Below, piece by piece: positions 18,951-28,940 of a DNA stretch of 64,000 nucleotides. The stretch is from contig NW_005200982.1 in assembly GCF_000372725.1 (NCBI RefSeq), positions 689,541 through 753,540 on the forward strand, read 5' to 3'. A program made the translations under genes and the position numbers. The stretch is from Emiliania huxleyi CCMP1516. Taxonomy: Eukaryota; Haptophyta; Isochrysidales; Noelaerhabdaceae. The stretch's first letter is position 1; the number at the start of each line of letters is the position of its first letter. The notes beneath the pieces are model-generated. The model was not told where the DNA came from and ran no database searches. It was given only the letters and a program-made list of their open reading frames with translations.

Positions 18951-21276
18951 AGCCGCCGCCGCCGCCGCCGCCGCAGCCGCCGCCGCCGCCGCCGCAGCCG
19001 CCGCAGCCGCCGCAGCCGCCGCAGCCGCCGCAGCCGCCGCAGCCGCAGCCACAGCCGGCGCGCCTCCGCAGGCGCGCCTGGGGGACCCCTCTGACTATTG
19101 CACTGATGTCTGTGGGATGCCTTTCCATGAGAAAGCACACACCGCCCCGTGTGTGCTCTGCGAGTGCGTGTGCCCCGTCGACGTGTTAGGACGTGCGTAA
19201 CACTGACTGACTAACCGACCGCAGGCAGGCCTGGTCGCGGCGTCGGGCGTGAGCTCAGACGCGTTTACGGTCCAGCTGGGCGGGTACGACGAGTCTCCCC
19301 ACATCTCCCCACATCTCCCCACATCTCCCCACACCTCCCCACACCTCCCCACACCTCCCCACACCTCCCCACACCTCCCCACACCTCCCCACGTCTCCCC
19401 ACATCTCCCCACGTCTCCCCACATCTCCCCACGTCTCCCCACATCTGACCATATCTCCTCACACCTCCCCACGTCTCCCCACATCTCCCCCATCACCCCG
19501 CCGCAGGTACGACGAGCGGCTCCCCGCGCTCGCCACGCTGGTCGCGTCGACGGTCCGCTCGTTTGAGCCGACGCCGGCTGCCTTCGAGCGCAAGGTCGAC
19601 ATCTTGCGCCGCCAGTTGCGCGACGCGGAGCGGCGGCAACCGATCTCGCTCGCCGGCTACCGGCGCGGGCTCGCGCTGCAGCCCGCGCGCTTCTCCAACG
19701 AGCAGCTGGCGGCGGCGGCGGGAGAGGTCTCCCTCTCGGACGTCGCCGCGATGCAGGAGGGCTCTAGAAGCGGAATGCGCATTCCTGTACCGTCCCGCCG
19801 CATTTGGCCGTATTCCGCTCTACGCACTGTATTTGCAACCCTCCTCTTCACGTGGTGCTCCGAATACACGGCACGAGGCCGCCCTCCTGCCCTGAGGTTG
19901 GCGTGAGGTATCCACACTAGCAGGAGGGCGTGCTGCGCGAGGCGCAGCTGGAGGCGTTTGTCGCGGGCAATCTGCGCGAGAACGAGGCGGCCGAGATGGT
20001 GCGGGGCGTTCGCGCCGCGCTGCCGGCGGCGCCGCTCGCCGCGGAAAGGTTGCCCATCCGCCGGCTGCGGCGGCTGCCCCCGGGCGGCGCGACGCGCCAG
20101 TTCCTGGCGGGCAACCCCGAGGAGCCCAACGGGGCGCTCGAGATGTACCTGCAGGTGGGAGATATGGGGAGATATGGGGAGATATGGGGAGACGCACTTG
20201 CAGGTGGGGGGCGACCGGGAGGACGCGACCCTCGTTCGCAGTGCCGTACGCTCACTCAGGACGTGTGCGTGTCCGTGAGCGTGTACGTGTGGCTGAGTGT
20301 CTAATCTGTGTGTCTGTGTCGCTCCAGTGCGGCCGTCTCTCCGTCTCGCTTGCGTCCACCCCTACCGCCCGGTGTCCAGTCGCTGGTCAGACTAGTCGTC
20401 ATTTGCCTGCCTGCAGGTGGGCCCCGACGAGGGCGACGATTGGCTGCACCTGCTGCTCCTCTCGCAGATGATAGACAAGGCGGCGACGCCGAGCGTCTCC
20501 CCATATCTCCCCATATCTCCCCATATCTCCCCATATCTCCCCATATCTCCCCATATCTCCCTATCTCTTTCAAGGCGGTCTATGCTGAGCTGCGCACCAA
20601 GCAGCAGCTGGGGTACATTGTGCAGTGCGGCTCCACCGAGGCGGACGGAGTGCGTGGCCTCGTCTTCATCGTGCAGTCGTCGGTGCAGCCGCCGCCCGAG
20701 CTGGAGGCGCGATCTCCCCATATCTCCCCATATCTCTCCATGGTGCAGCCGCCGCGAGATTGTCCCCGGAGTTCGTGGGAGATGACCGAGGTCGCCTGAG
20801 ATGCTTCCGAGATATGCCCAGAGCTCTCTCTCTCTCTCTCGCAGCCTCCCGCCCTTCACCAGGCGCGGCTCGAGGCTTTCCTCCGCCTCTTCCGCGGCAC
20901 GCTTCTGCTCACCTCGGACGAGGAGCTAGACACCTACCGCGAGTCGCTCGCGGCGCAGATGCAGGACGTCGACCAGCGAGCCGACGGGCAAGCCTCCCGC
21001 CTCTGGGCGGAGGTTGCGACGCGCCGCTACGACTTTGGGCGGCCGTGGCGCTCGTCCAAGCGGATGCGCCGCGTGACGCGCGACGGGCTGATCGGCTTCT
21101 ACGACAAGTACATCGCCGCGGGCGGCGCGGGCCGCTGCCGGCTCTCGACGCACGTCTTCTCGCAGCGCAGCCCGCCAAAGGGGCCGCTCCGGGACGACCC
21201 ATTGCCCGACGCGTTCTTCCCGCCGACCGCCGACGGGTTCGGAGTCGACTGGGCTGCGGACCGCGCGGTTGTCTAG
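14407..21276 (+). CDS. Insulysin/insulin-degrading-enzyme-like M16 zinc metallopeptidase
   Basis: Nineteen exons reconstruct about 1,060 residues, the usual length for insulysin. Exons: 14407-15124, 15198-15322, 15622-15682, 15804-15916, 16142-16197, 16506-16554, 16683-16902, 17110-17395, 17468-17582, 17660-about 17690, 17918-17993, 18383-18435, 18672-18791, 19225-19283, 19507-19756, 19924-20154, 20417-20479, 20575-20706, and 20845 or 20863 to 21276. The inverted zinc motif HFCEHMLFLG and the distal EVAAIESEHSKN are intact. Later family landmarks are DGSLLSLLKREGLGT, PIYGTRYG, VHFLPDRTFGRPRAF and TKQQLGYIVQ. The enzyme should cleave small peptides inside a closed chamber, in the cytosol or an organelle. 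Donors are mostly GC; introns hold minisatellites and introner-like elements, with exon-edge duplications. The start is uncertain because ATG 14407 lies in a MITE. Confidence 0.88.
15339..15425 (+). repeat. Dispersed repeat family 2, copy 2, inside an M16 intron
   Basis: Nearly identical to 640-727. It lies within the 299-nt intron 15323-15621, together with a family 3 fragment (ATGAACTCGGGGGCACGGGA) and a CT-rich tract before the acceptor. Confidence 0.7.
15917..16141 (+). repeat. M16 intron with ccgagattcg minisatellite and GTGCGCGAG edge duplication
   Basis: The intron starts GTGCGCGAG, continues as about nine copies of a 10-bp unit (ccgagattcg), and ends CACAG before an exon that again starts GTGCGCGAG. 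The 9-bp duplication lies exactly at the donor and the downstream exon start, so splicing restores the uninterrupted frame. Confidence 0.75.
16537..16690 (+). repeat. Tandemly duplicated exon edge plus intron (about 63-bp unit)
   Basis: A unit of about 63 bp holding GGCTCGCCTGCAAGCCGCAG, then GTCGCCCAGATATGGGGAGA and TGGTCAGGGAAGAACAT, occurs twice. A third copy of the exon edge follows. It offers two possible acceptors (about 16617 and 16682) for the donor at 16555. The exon reads DTWLACKPQ then VALSQLL. Confidence 0.75.
16903..17109 (+). repeat. M16 intron of tctccccaca decamers between GCGTGCCGTCC copies
   Basis: Intron with a GC donor. GCGTGCCGTCC, about 19 copies of a 10-bp tctccccaca/tctgaccaca unit, then CCATAG, and the exon restarts GCGTGCCGTCC. 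The 11-bp duplication is perfect and lies exactly at the splice sites. Confidence 0.8.
17396..17467 (+). repeat. Short M16 intron flanked by a 22-bp near-perfect duplication
   Basis: The intron begins GTACGGCCGGCTGCCGATCG and the exon after the acceptor (17468) begins GTACGGCCGGCAGCCGATCG. Removing the 72 nt joins IYGTR to YGRQPIEGEV, the expected insulysin sequence. Confidence 0.75.
17583..17917 (+). repeat. Two adjacent M16 introns with decamer and 11-mer minisatellites
   Basis: The first intron (17583-17659) holds tctccccata decamers and is flanked by CCCAAGcGGCTCGCCATCAA / CCCAAGtGGCTCGCCATCAA. The second (about 17690-17917) is an array of the 11-bp unit cacgacacgcc/cacgacacgtcc of about 190 bp, ending TGGCAG before APQTLPRKEG. 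Confidence 0.7.
17994..18382 (+). mobile_element. Introner-like element, copy C, with nested insertions (M16 intron)
   Basis: It starts GCGCCTAGAAGGGG, then TTGTCTTCCAACTAGCGCTC, and has CACGCGGTGCTCTGA. It is interrupted by a dispersed repeat (18130-18280) and resumes as GTTGGTGTATTCACCAGTAG. A second duplication follows: GCGCGCGAGTCTACTTCTTG and GCGCGCGCGTCCACTTCTTG (2 mismatches) flank a cccgagatta decamer array (18330-18380). The final acceptor at 18382 joins to ARVHFLPDRTF. Confidence 0.6.
18130..18280 (+). repeat. Dispersed repeat family 5, copy 1
   Basis: Related to the reverse complement of about 52090-52235. Shared words include CTCGTGTCGGC, GCAGCGTGTGTG and a GTG(C/T)CCAGCAGTC core. 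It is inserted within M16 intron copy C. No coding content. Confidence 0.6.
18436..18671 (+). mobile_element. Introner-like element, copy D (M16 intron)
   Basis: Intron with a GC donor. Nine nt after the donor comes CATAGAAGCGGAAGACGGGT, then TTCTTGTCTTCCAAC, GTATTCGTATCC, and near the end CGCCCTGAGGCTGGCGTGTT, the same 5' and 3' words as copies B and E. Exon junction: PRAF to AYFLWRSPEF. Confidence 0.65.
18792..19224 (+). repeat. M16 intron with long (GCC/GCA)n tract
   Basis: A 433-nt GT-AG intron dominated by gccgcc and gccgcagcc repeats (about 18890-19060). The apparent poly-Ala, poly-Gly and poly-Arg frames on both strands here are artefacts of this repeat. Confidence 0.7.
19284..19506 (+). 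repeat. M16 intron of tctccccaca decamers between GTACGACGAG copies
   Basis: GTACGACGAG at the donor (19284-19293) is repeated exactly at the start of the next exon (19507-19516). Between them are about 19 copies of a 10-bp tctccccaca/tctccccacc unit and the acceptor CGCCGCAG. Confidence 0.8.
19757..19923 (+). mobile_element. Introner-like element, copy E (M16 intron, probable GA-AG)
   Basis: A perfect 9-bp duplication, CAGGAGGGC, lies at 19754-19762 and 19921-19929. Between the two copies the element reads TCTAGAAGCGGAATGCG ... CCCTGAGGTTGGCGTG ... CACACTAG. Because this duplication does not begin with GT or GC, only a GA donor with a CAG acceptor restores the frame (AAMQ joined to EGVLREAQ). 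Confidence 0.65.
20155..20574 (+). repeat. Two M16 introns with agatatgggg / ccccatatct decamers
   Basis: Intron 20155-20416 starts GTGGGAGATATGGGG; CTGCAGGTGGG occurs at both its edges. Intron 20480-20574 has a GC donor, eight ccccatatct units and CAAGGCGG at both edges. The exon between them reads VGPDEGDDWLHLLLLSQM. Confidence 0.75.
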
Positions 21277-21699
21277 TAGCAGCGCGCCGCGGCCACCGTT
21301 CCAATGTGCCGTTCCCCGAGCGGAGCTGATGCGACCTCCTCTACACGCAACGTCTGCTGGAAGATATTCATCTGTACTGGTAGAGGGTAGTTGCATGGAA
21401 CAACCGCGAGCACGACTGCTTATCTCCCCGTGTCGCGGCGGGCTCACGGCTTCTACCACGCCTGCTCATCCTCGTCCGACTCCTTGAACTTTTTTACAAC
21501 TGAAGTCTTCTGGAGTGAGTGAGTGACACACACACACACACAGTCTTCTGGAGAGCATTTTTCCAAAAGGGTCATGGGTCCCGAGTTCGCCGCGTCGAAG
21601 GGACAGGGTCACAGGGACGTGTCCAACCAATCGCCGCCACGATCCCCTCACCGATTCGAGGCGGCGTTGCTGGCTCTGTGCTGGCAATGCACAGGTTGC

Positions 21700-22510
21700 T
21701 CCTCTACGCTCTCGCTGCCATGAACGGCGGTCCCTTCTCGACCGACCCTGTGGTGCAAGAGGACTACATATCACCTCTTCCCGATGCGCTGCGACGCAGC
21801 CTCATGGCCGTGCACTCAACCCGTCGTTCGAAGCACAGCGCTCAGCGCCAGCCCGTGGCGACCAGAGATGGACGCTTTTGTGCTATTACGCCATGTCCGC
21901 GACAAAATATCATTGCCCAAGGTGGCAGAGCAGTGGCCGTTTCCACCACCTGCAAAAAAGCCGCGTGCAGTTCAGCGTCGATGGCAAGATGTGCTCCGAG
22001 GCCTCGCCGGTATCGACGAGCTATCCTTCTGATGTGCGGAATGTGCGAGGATCAACAAATGGGCGAGACGCAGCTGCACAGCACCGAGGCAAGCCTGCAG
22101 CCGTGGGTCGAGGACGCTCTCGTGAAGCTGCACGCGCGAAAAAACGTGTCGATGAACTCAAACTATACACTCCGTGGACGATCGAGGAGGACCGCCTCCT
22201 GTTGCACTCGTACCAGAGCGGCGCGAAGATCACTGAGATTCGCGTGAGTAGCCGATCCGCCGAAGCAATCAAGCTCCAGCTACGCCGACTTCAGAACGTC
22301 ACGCCACTGTGGTACGCGACGCGCACCACAAGAGCCGCTGCGACCCGGAGGCGCCATATCAGTACCTGCAGAACGACATCTGGACGCCGATCGACTCGAC
22401 CCTCGCTCTACCGCCGTGCGCGCAGATCGACTGGATTCGCGGCGTCGCCAAGGCGCCTCCCTTACCCTGTTCGCCTGCACGCGCGCGTGATCATTCGGCT
22501 AACTCCAACG
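21700..22510 (+). pseudogene. Myb/SANT-like DNA-binding region in shifting frames
   Basis: Three adjacent stretches on the plus strand look protein-like but lie in different frames. The first reads PFSTDPVVQEDYISPLPDAL (about 21730). The second reads LLRHVRDKISLPKVAEQWPF and RAVQRRWQDVL (about 21870-21990), like a SANT helix set. The third reads LYTPWTIEEDRLLLHSYQSG and RSAEAIKLQLRRLQN (about 22160-22300), a Trp-containing Myb-like repeat. Either this is a frameshifted relic or a gene with introns I could not place. It may derive from a transposon-borne or host Myb protein. From 22510 to 23678 I see no supportable gene; 21277-21700 contains only a short CA repeat and small frames. Confidence 0.4.
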
Positions 22511-23678
22511 ACTAGTGAAGCCATACCCTCCCAAACCCGCATCTCCTCCGTCATTCATCACCCAATCATATCAGACCCCACCGTCCCCGAGATTTCTTCA
22601 GCTTACGTCACTGACCTCGCGACCGACGGCAGCGCCGAGCTAGACCCAGACGGCCTCCCAACATCCTCCTCCGCTACTGACACTTTCTCTCTCTTCGCCA
22701 TCCCGCCCCACCTCACTCAAACGGCGCGCTGCGCTGACAGGCCTAAGCCTACACGCCTACACACCACCACGCGCACACGTATTGCAGTCTCGTTATCAGC
22801 ACTAAATCACTGTCGCTATCTTAGGAACGTAGCAGCAACCCACACCTCCACTTCTGCCGATCTCTCTCGCGTACTTCCTCCATGCCTTCACCATCGCTTA
22901 TCCTGATACTTCTCTCCACCACCGGAAGATTCCTTCACACACTCTCTCTCCCCTAGAGTCTCTTGACCGTCTCCGTTACCACTCAAGAGTCCATTTATGC
23001 GATCTGCAATGTGGTAATTTCCTTCGGCAGTGGTGTCTAGTGCTATACTGCTACAAAGTGAGTAGTGTGTAGTTGCCTGAATTTTTACAGATTACACGGC
23101 TTTTGGCTGAAGTGTGAAAAGAACAAAGATGGCCTCCTCCGCATTATAATTCCCCGCAACCACACGACTCAGATGCGCCCCGGGTCGCCTCCAACTCAGT
23201 CAGCGACGCGAGCGAGAAAGAAAGAACAGCGAATCGCTGACACGTGACAGCGTACGTCGACGATCGATATACAATTAGCTCACCTGTCACTACCTAGTGC
23301 CGTAAAACGGTAAAGATAGACACTAGCCTTTCCGCTCTCGGATCGAGGTTCGCGCGCGCGGACGACCAAGAAGGACAACAGACCACAGGCAGCAACAAAC
23401 GTACAAAGGGTGCTACGCAAAGGGAGGGGAGTCACTCGACGACTGGCTGGCCCAGCGGCGCTGGCAGCAGACAGGGGCGGCCGGCCACGTCGGTCGGGGA
23501 TCGCGGGTGGGACGCGGGGGGGGGGGGGGGGTGGGAAAACCTGCCAAAACCTGGAACCCCCCCCACCCAAACCGGGGCGGAAAGCGCCGTGCTTGGGGGT
23601 CGGTCACGGTCACGCGGGACATGGCTCTAGGGACATGGAAGGCGGCCTTGGAGCAGCGCTCGCCGCCGCCGTGCCGCC

Positions 23679-26600
23679 TCACTCCTCCATGGGCTTTGCG
23701 TGGACGTGGCGCTCGCCGCACAGCTTGACCTGGACGAGCGGGATCGTGCAGGGGTGGATGTCGATGTCGAGGAGCCCGCGCTCGGAGAGCGGCATGCCGC
23801 AGTGGATGTGGCCGATGCACCGCTCGAGGGCGTTGTAGATGCCCCAGAGGAGCCCCCCGACGCCGCCCAGGAGCAGGCCGGTCGTGAGCAGAATCGTGCC
23901 GATGAGGTTCGCGAGGTCGCCGACGATCCAGCTCAGCTGCAAAGACGGAACGGAAATGGCTCGAAGCGTGGGCGGGCGGTAGGTGGGCGGGGTGGGGTGG
24001 GTGGGGGGGGGGGGGAGTGGCGGGTGGCGGGCGCGGCGCGCACCAGCCCGCATTCGCCGCCGAGGATGGCGACAACCAGGTCCTTGGTCTTCTCGAGCGC
24101 CTTGCCGACGATGCCGATGGATTGGCCTAATCGACACGGGCCACGCGCTCAGAGCGAACGTGTGCGGCACCTCAGCAAAAGCCGGCGGGGACGTGCCGAG
24201 CAGCGACTGAATGAGGCCGCGGACGCCACCCGGAGCCGGAAGCGTCGTCGCGTCGCCGTCCGTCTTGCCAAAGATCTTGAGGATGAAGGTCTCGACGCCG
24301 CCCAGGACCGACCAGGTGAGGCCGAGGACGCAGCCAACCAGCCCACTGATGTCCCGGAAGAGCTCGGCCAGCCCCCCCTCCTTCTTGAGCTTCTCGAGGA
24401 TGGTCTTGATGAGGCCCTGGTCCTCCGCGTCGTCGTGCGGCTGTTTCTTGAAGTGGAGCGAGCGGAGGAAGCTGCGGACACCGCCGACGACGGCGTGCAC
24501 GAGTCCGTCAGCCTTGCCGAGGATGGCCTTGATGATGCCCTCCTCGTCGTCGTCCCTTGGCTGCTTCCCGCCGAGCATCCCGATGATCGTCCGCAGGAGG
24601 CCGCCGATGTCTTGGCCTAGCCCCTTGAGGAACGACTGGATCCCGCCCATCAGCGAGTAGAGGAGGGTGCCGACGGCTCCTATCGGAACACACAAGCGCA
24701 GTGATGTGTCAAGCAACGCCGCGCACACCATGTAGCGAGGGCGCGTGGCGCGCCGAGCAGCGCGTCGAGTATCTTGATCTCGTCGCCCCCGAAGTGCTCC
24801 TTGAGGTTCTTGAGGATGTTGGCGTCGTCGGGGATGATCTTGCCGACGAGCTTCCGGACCCAACCGAGGATCTGGTGGACGCCCGAGAAAGGGTTCTCCA
24901 GCACCCAGCCGAGGCCGTGGACGATGCCGCCCACCCGCGTGACGACGCGCTCGACGAGCCCGACGACGGCGTCGTCGATGCCGCCGAGGAAGCCTCCGAT
25001 CTTCTCGGCGATCGGGGAGAGCGCCCCGAAGAGGTCTCCGAGCAGGTCTCCGACAGCGCCATTGACCTGGCCCAGCAGAGCGCCTATGGGACGTGACCAG
25101 GAGGCGTTCCGAATGTCCCTCTCCATGCAATCTAAGGGCGCAAAGAGAGGGCTCGCCCGTCTTGCCGAGGAGATCGATGTCGATGCCATCCTGGGCGAGG
25201 GCGTCGGTCACCGCGCTGAGGATGTGCTCGGTCAGCTTGTCGCCGAATCCGACCAGCTCGCGGACGAGCCCGAAGATGGTCCGCAGCAGGCCCGCGGTCT
25301 CGTCGGTGCCGAAGACCTTCTCGAGCAGACCCTTGACGCGGCCGCGGATGCCGGGCAGGATGCCGTCGAGGACGTCGCCGACCTGGCCGATGATGGACCG
25401 GATGAATCCCCCAGCGTGGCCGAGGACGCCCTTGGCGTCGGGGTCGTCATCGTCGCCGCGGAGGATGGCTCGCAGGCCCTTCTTCACCTTCTCGAGGCCG
25501 CATCCGATCGTGCCGGCGATCTGTGGGCGGGAGGTGGGCGGGAGGGTGGATGAGCCATCAGTGCTATGCCAGCGCGCGGTGGGGTGTCGACGGCGGCCCG
25601 AGAGGGGGGGGGGGGTACCTCGGAGAGGAAAGCGTCGATGCTGCTCAGGATGCAGGGCAGCCAGCCGCAGAGGAGCCCCTTGATGATGCCGCGCAGCGTC
25701 TCGAGCCCGCCGATGAAGCCGCTCTTGAAGTGCTCTAGCAGGTTGCCAATGGCTCCGCCGAGCAGCTTCTCGATCGCCTCGCCGATCTTGAAGACGCCCT
25801 CGAGGATGTTGCCGGTGAGGCCGAGCACCCGCCCAAGCACCCGGTCGATGAGGCCGCCGATGCCGCCGCAGCCCGAGTTACAGGTGATGCCATCCGGCTC
25901 CGCCGCCTCGTTGGCAGAGAGCCGCTTGAGGAACCCGCCCACCCGGTTGAGCGTGTTCTTGACGAAGCCGAGCGTGTCGCCGAGCACGTAGAGGACGAGC
26001 GACTTGATGCTGCTGAAGACCCTGCCCTCGAAGACGTTCTTGTCGAGCTCGCCCGTCTTCTGGAGGGTGCCGACGACGAGCGAGTTGAGGTTGGCGAGCA
26101 AGTCGTTCAGCTGCGACCGTCATCGAGGAAGGGTTAGATGGGCGGGGCTGACGGTGGGGGCGGGAAAGGCGGTAGTGGGATGGGCGGCTGCGACAGGGTT
26201 GGTGGCGAGGTAGGGGGCAAGGGATCTCTGAGGGTCTGCGACGGCCGCGCATGGACGGCTGTGTATGCACCGTCTCGAAGATGGACGAGATGAACTTGTT
26301 GAGCTTCTTGAAGAGCTTGCGGAGGGAGCCATTGAAGATGCCGTCGAGGGCTGTCTTCCCATCCGCCGCGTCGTCGGTGCGGAAGATTCTGTTGAGCATC
26401 CCCCGGATCTGTGGAGAGCGCGAGGGGAGAAGACGGGTCACAAGGGCATGTGGTGCAGGACGGGGGCGGGTCGACGCGGGGGCGGCGCGGCTGGAGGCAA
26501 GGGCGAGGGCGGCGGCTGCCGGACGGCGGCGGGGCTTTGGACGGCGGCGGGGCGGGGGCGGGGGCGGGGACGATGGCGGGGCGAGGGCGGGGGCGAGGGC

Positions 26601-27636
26601 GGCGGCGAGAGGGCGGCGGCAGCGGCGGGGGGATGTGAGGGCAGTTCCGGCGTGGGTTGCCACGCGGGGGAGGGGGGCGCGAGTCTGACCTTTCCAAAGA
26701 GCTCGTGGGGGAGCAGCCTCCCAAGGAGTCTCTCGATGCCGCCCTGCGGGGAGAAAGGGTTGGGTGGGTGTGGCTTAGGGGACGGGGCAGGGCGAGGGAG
26801 GAAGAGGCGGGGGGGGAGGGGGGGGTCGCTCGCCCGGATGCCCTGCAGGAGCCCTTCCGAGTCCTCCTGGATGGCGTCGAGGATCTGCCACGCGGAGGAG
26901 GGGGCGTGGGAGGGGCGCAGGGGCGCAAGCGGGGGAGCGCTGGGGAGCAGCTCTGCGGGCGGTGCGAGTGCACACGAGTCGGCGGTCTGCGGCGCATATG
27001 TGTGCATGCCTGCTGGTCGTCCGGCGGCACCGGTTCGCCGCTGAGGAGGCCCTTGATGGCGCGGAGGACCTGCTCGATGGTGCGGTTGACCTTGCCGGCG
27101 ATGCGGTGGAGGAAGCCCTGCGAGGAGGCGTCTCGTGTGAAGCTTTGCTCGCGGCTGCGCGCGCCCGGGAGATTTGGCAGAGGAACGGGGTGGGGCGGAG
27201 GCGGCGGCGCGAAAAGGGGGGGTCAGCGGCCGAGACGGCGTGGGGTCGGCGCGAGGATAGCACACGCCTCGAGCGACTCAAAGAGGCCACCGCAGTGGGC
27301 CAGCTCCCGAAGGAGAGTCTTGACCAGCTCGAGCGCGTTGTTCTTGACGAACGAATAGACCTTTTTGAGGAGGTTGTCGAGCAAGCCGCCGAGGTCGTCA
27401 CCGAGCAAATCGGTAATCGAGCCCGTGATCTTCTTGAGCCCGACGTCCACCTTCTGGAGGACGGCGCGAATCGGTGCCCTGCCATTCAAGTCGTCGTCGT
27501 CGCCGCCGCCGCCGCCAAGGTGCTTGATGACGGGGATCTTCTCCTTGAGGCCGCGGTGCTTGATCTCGGCGATCCCGCCGCTCTTCTTCTCGAGGAGGTA
27601 CGCCTTGGTTGGAGGCGCGACAGACGGCTGCATCAT
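23679..27636 (-). CDS. Large amphipathic-helix repeat protein of unknown family
   Basis: Eleven exons join in one frame to 909 residues: 27636-27268, 27117-27010, 26884-26834, 26743-26690, 26408-26271, 26110-25619, 25520-25157, 25083-24754, 24679-24197, 24126-24044, 23936-23679. Each phase matches. The protein is built from degenerate helical units of about 40-50 residues, such as IRSIIGQVGDVLDGILPGIR, IGGFLGGIDDAVVGLVERVV and IQSFLKGLGQDIGGLLRTII. The units are Gly/Leu/Ile/Val-rich with basic and acidic residues spaced along one face. Asp-rich linkers separate some of them (GDDDDPDAKG, PRDDDEEG, PHDDAEDQG). A strongly hydrophobic stretch near the C-terminus (LANLIGTILLTTGLLLGGVG) precedes a polar tail ending HAKPMEE. 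No signal peptide is evident at MMQPSVAPP. I recognise no domain. Membrane, lipid-surface or mineral binding are guesses. Six of ten donors are GC. Confidence 0.75.
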
Positions 27637-28515
27637 CGCGAAAGAGGCTGTCTTGAGTGTCTCGGCCTTGACTTTTAGTTCCCCTTGGGTCGGCCTCACA
27701 CTACCGAGGTATTGGGTTGGTCCGCGAGTGATCCCGCCGCAATCTCGCGCCGCCTTCTGCAAGATACCGTACGTCCGTTCGCCGACAAGAAAAGAAAATA
27801 TCTCTCGGGTTGGACCCGGTTGTGCACGCGCACACGCACACGAACACAACAAACGAGTATTGCTAAAAATCTCTCTCTTCGCACACGCACACCACCGAGA
27901 GACCGACACACACGGCAGCGTCGGCCGACATACTCGTCTCTACAGACGCTACCCCACTGCCACTCCCCAGACCCCACCCCGCGCTCAAACACACAACTGC
28001 GTCAACACTCACCCGCGCGCGGCGGCCGGCGGCCCCCGGCGCCGGCCCGCCGCGGCGCGCGGGGGCGGGCGCGGCGCGCGGCGCCGCGAGAAGCCGCCCA
28101 TTCACCGGGAGGCTACATGTATACCGAAAACCTTTACCGTACAGAAAAAGCCGCGCCTGCACTAACCGGCGTGCGGCACCCACGCACCCTGAGGCGCGAG
28201 AGGCAGGCTGGGCTCAGCAGCATAAATTATGCAGAAGGAGAAGCTCGTCTGTGAACAGCAAAACGGGACTTTTCGTTTTATGTCGGGGGTTGTTTCTGGC
28301 GCGGCTGCCCCGCGGGAGCCTGCTCCTTTGCACGTTTCAAAGGCACACTGTTGAGACTGACCTGTGCCGAGTGTCGTGCGAGAATATGTTATAATTCTTT
28401 TCGCTCCCGTGGTGTACCTGTGTTAGTGCCAGTGCGCGCCAGTCCCGTGCCTAGTGTTGCATGGCCAGGCGTTGTAAACTTCTTTTGTTTGAGTTTTCTT
28501 GTAAAATTCGGGGTT

Positions 28516-28526
28516 TAAATTCTTTT
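28516..28526 (+). promoter_or_regulatory. TAAATTCTTTT motif directly upstream of the Pro/Gln-rich gene
   Basis: Lies 9-19 bp before ATG 28535; a second GTAAAATTC word lies just upstream at 28501. It matches the motif found before several other genes in the window. 27640-28500 otherwise shows no gene. Confidence 0.35.
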
Positions 28527-28534
28527 CGCTCTAT

Positions 28535-28907
28535 ATGTCGAGAGCCGACTCGGTGGCGCCGCCGGGCGCTGCCGCTGCCGGCGCCGCTCGAGACGACTTG
28601 CCGGCGGACCTCGCGGCGCTCGCGGCGTTCGTGTCGAAGCGGTCTCGCGCGGACCCGCCCGCCACCGAGGCAGAGCAAGCCTGCGTCAAGAGGGTTCGCG
28701 TGGGGCTTGCCGCTGAGATCGCCGCACTGCCGCCCTCAGCGGTTACGTCCGGCCCGGCAGTGCGCGCGTTGCGGCAACAGCTGCTGCTGCAGATGAGGCA
28801 GCGCGACGCGCCTCAGCCGCCGCCGCCGCCGCCGCCCACCCAGCAACTGCCGCCGCTGCAGCCGCCTCAGCTGAAGCCTCCACAGCCGGCGCCGCAGCCG
28901 CCGCAGC

Positions 28908-28940
<33 letters not shown>

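Noticed and set aside
18651-19140. Poly-Ala, poly-Gly and poly-Arg reading frames on both strands
   Set aside because: Produced by a (gcc/gca)n repeat inside an M16 intron; no independent coding evidence.
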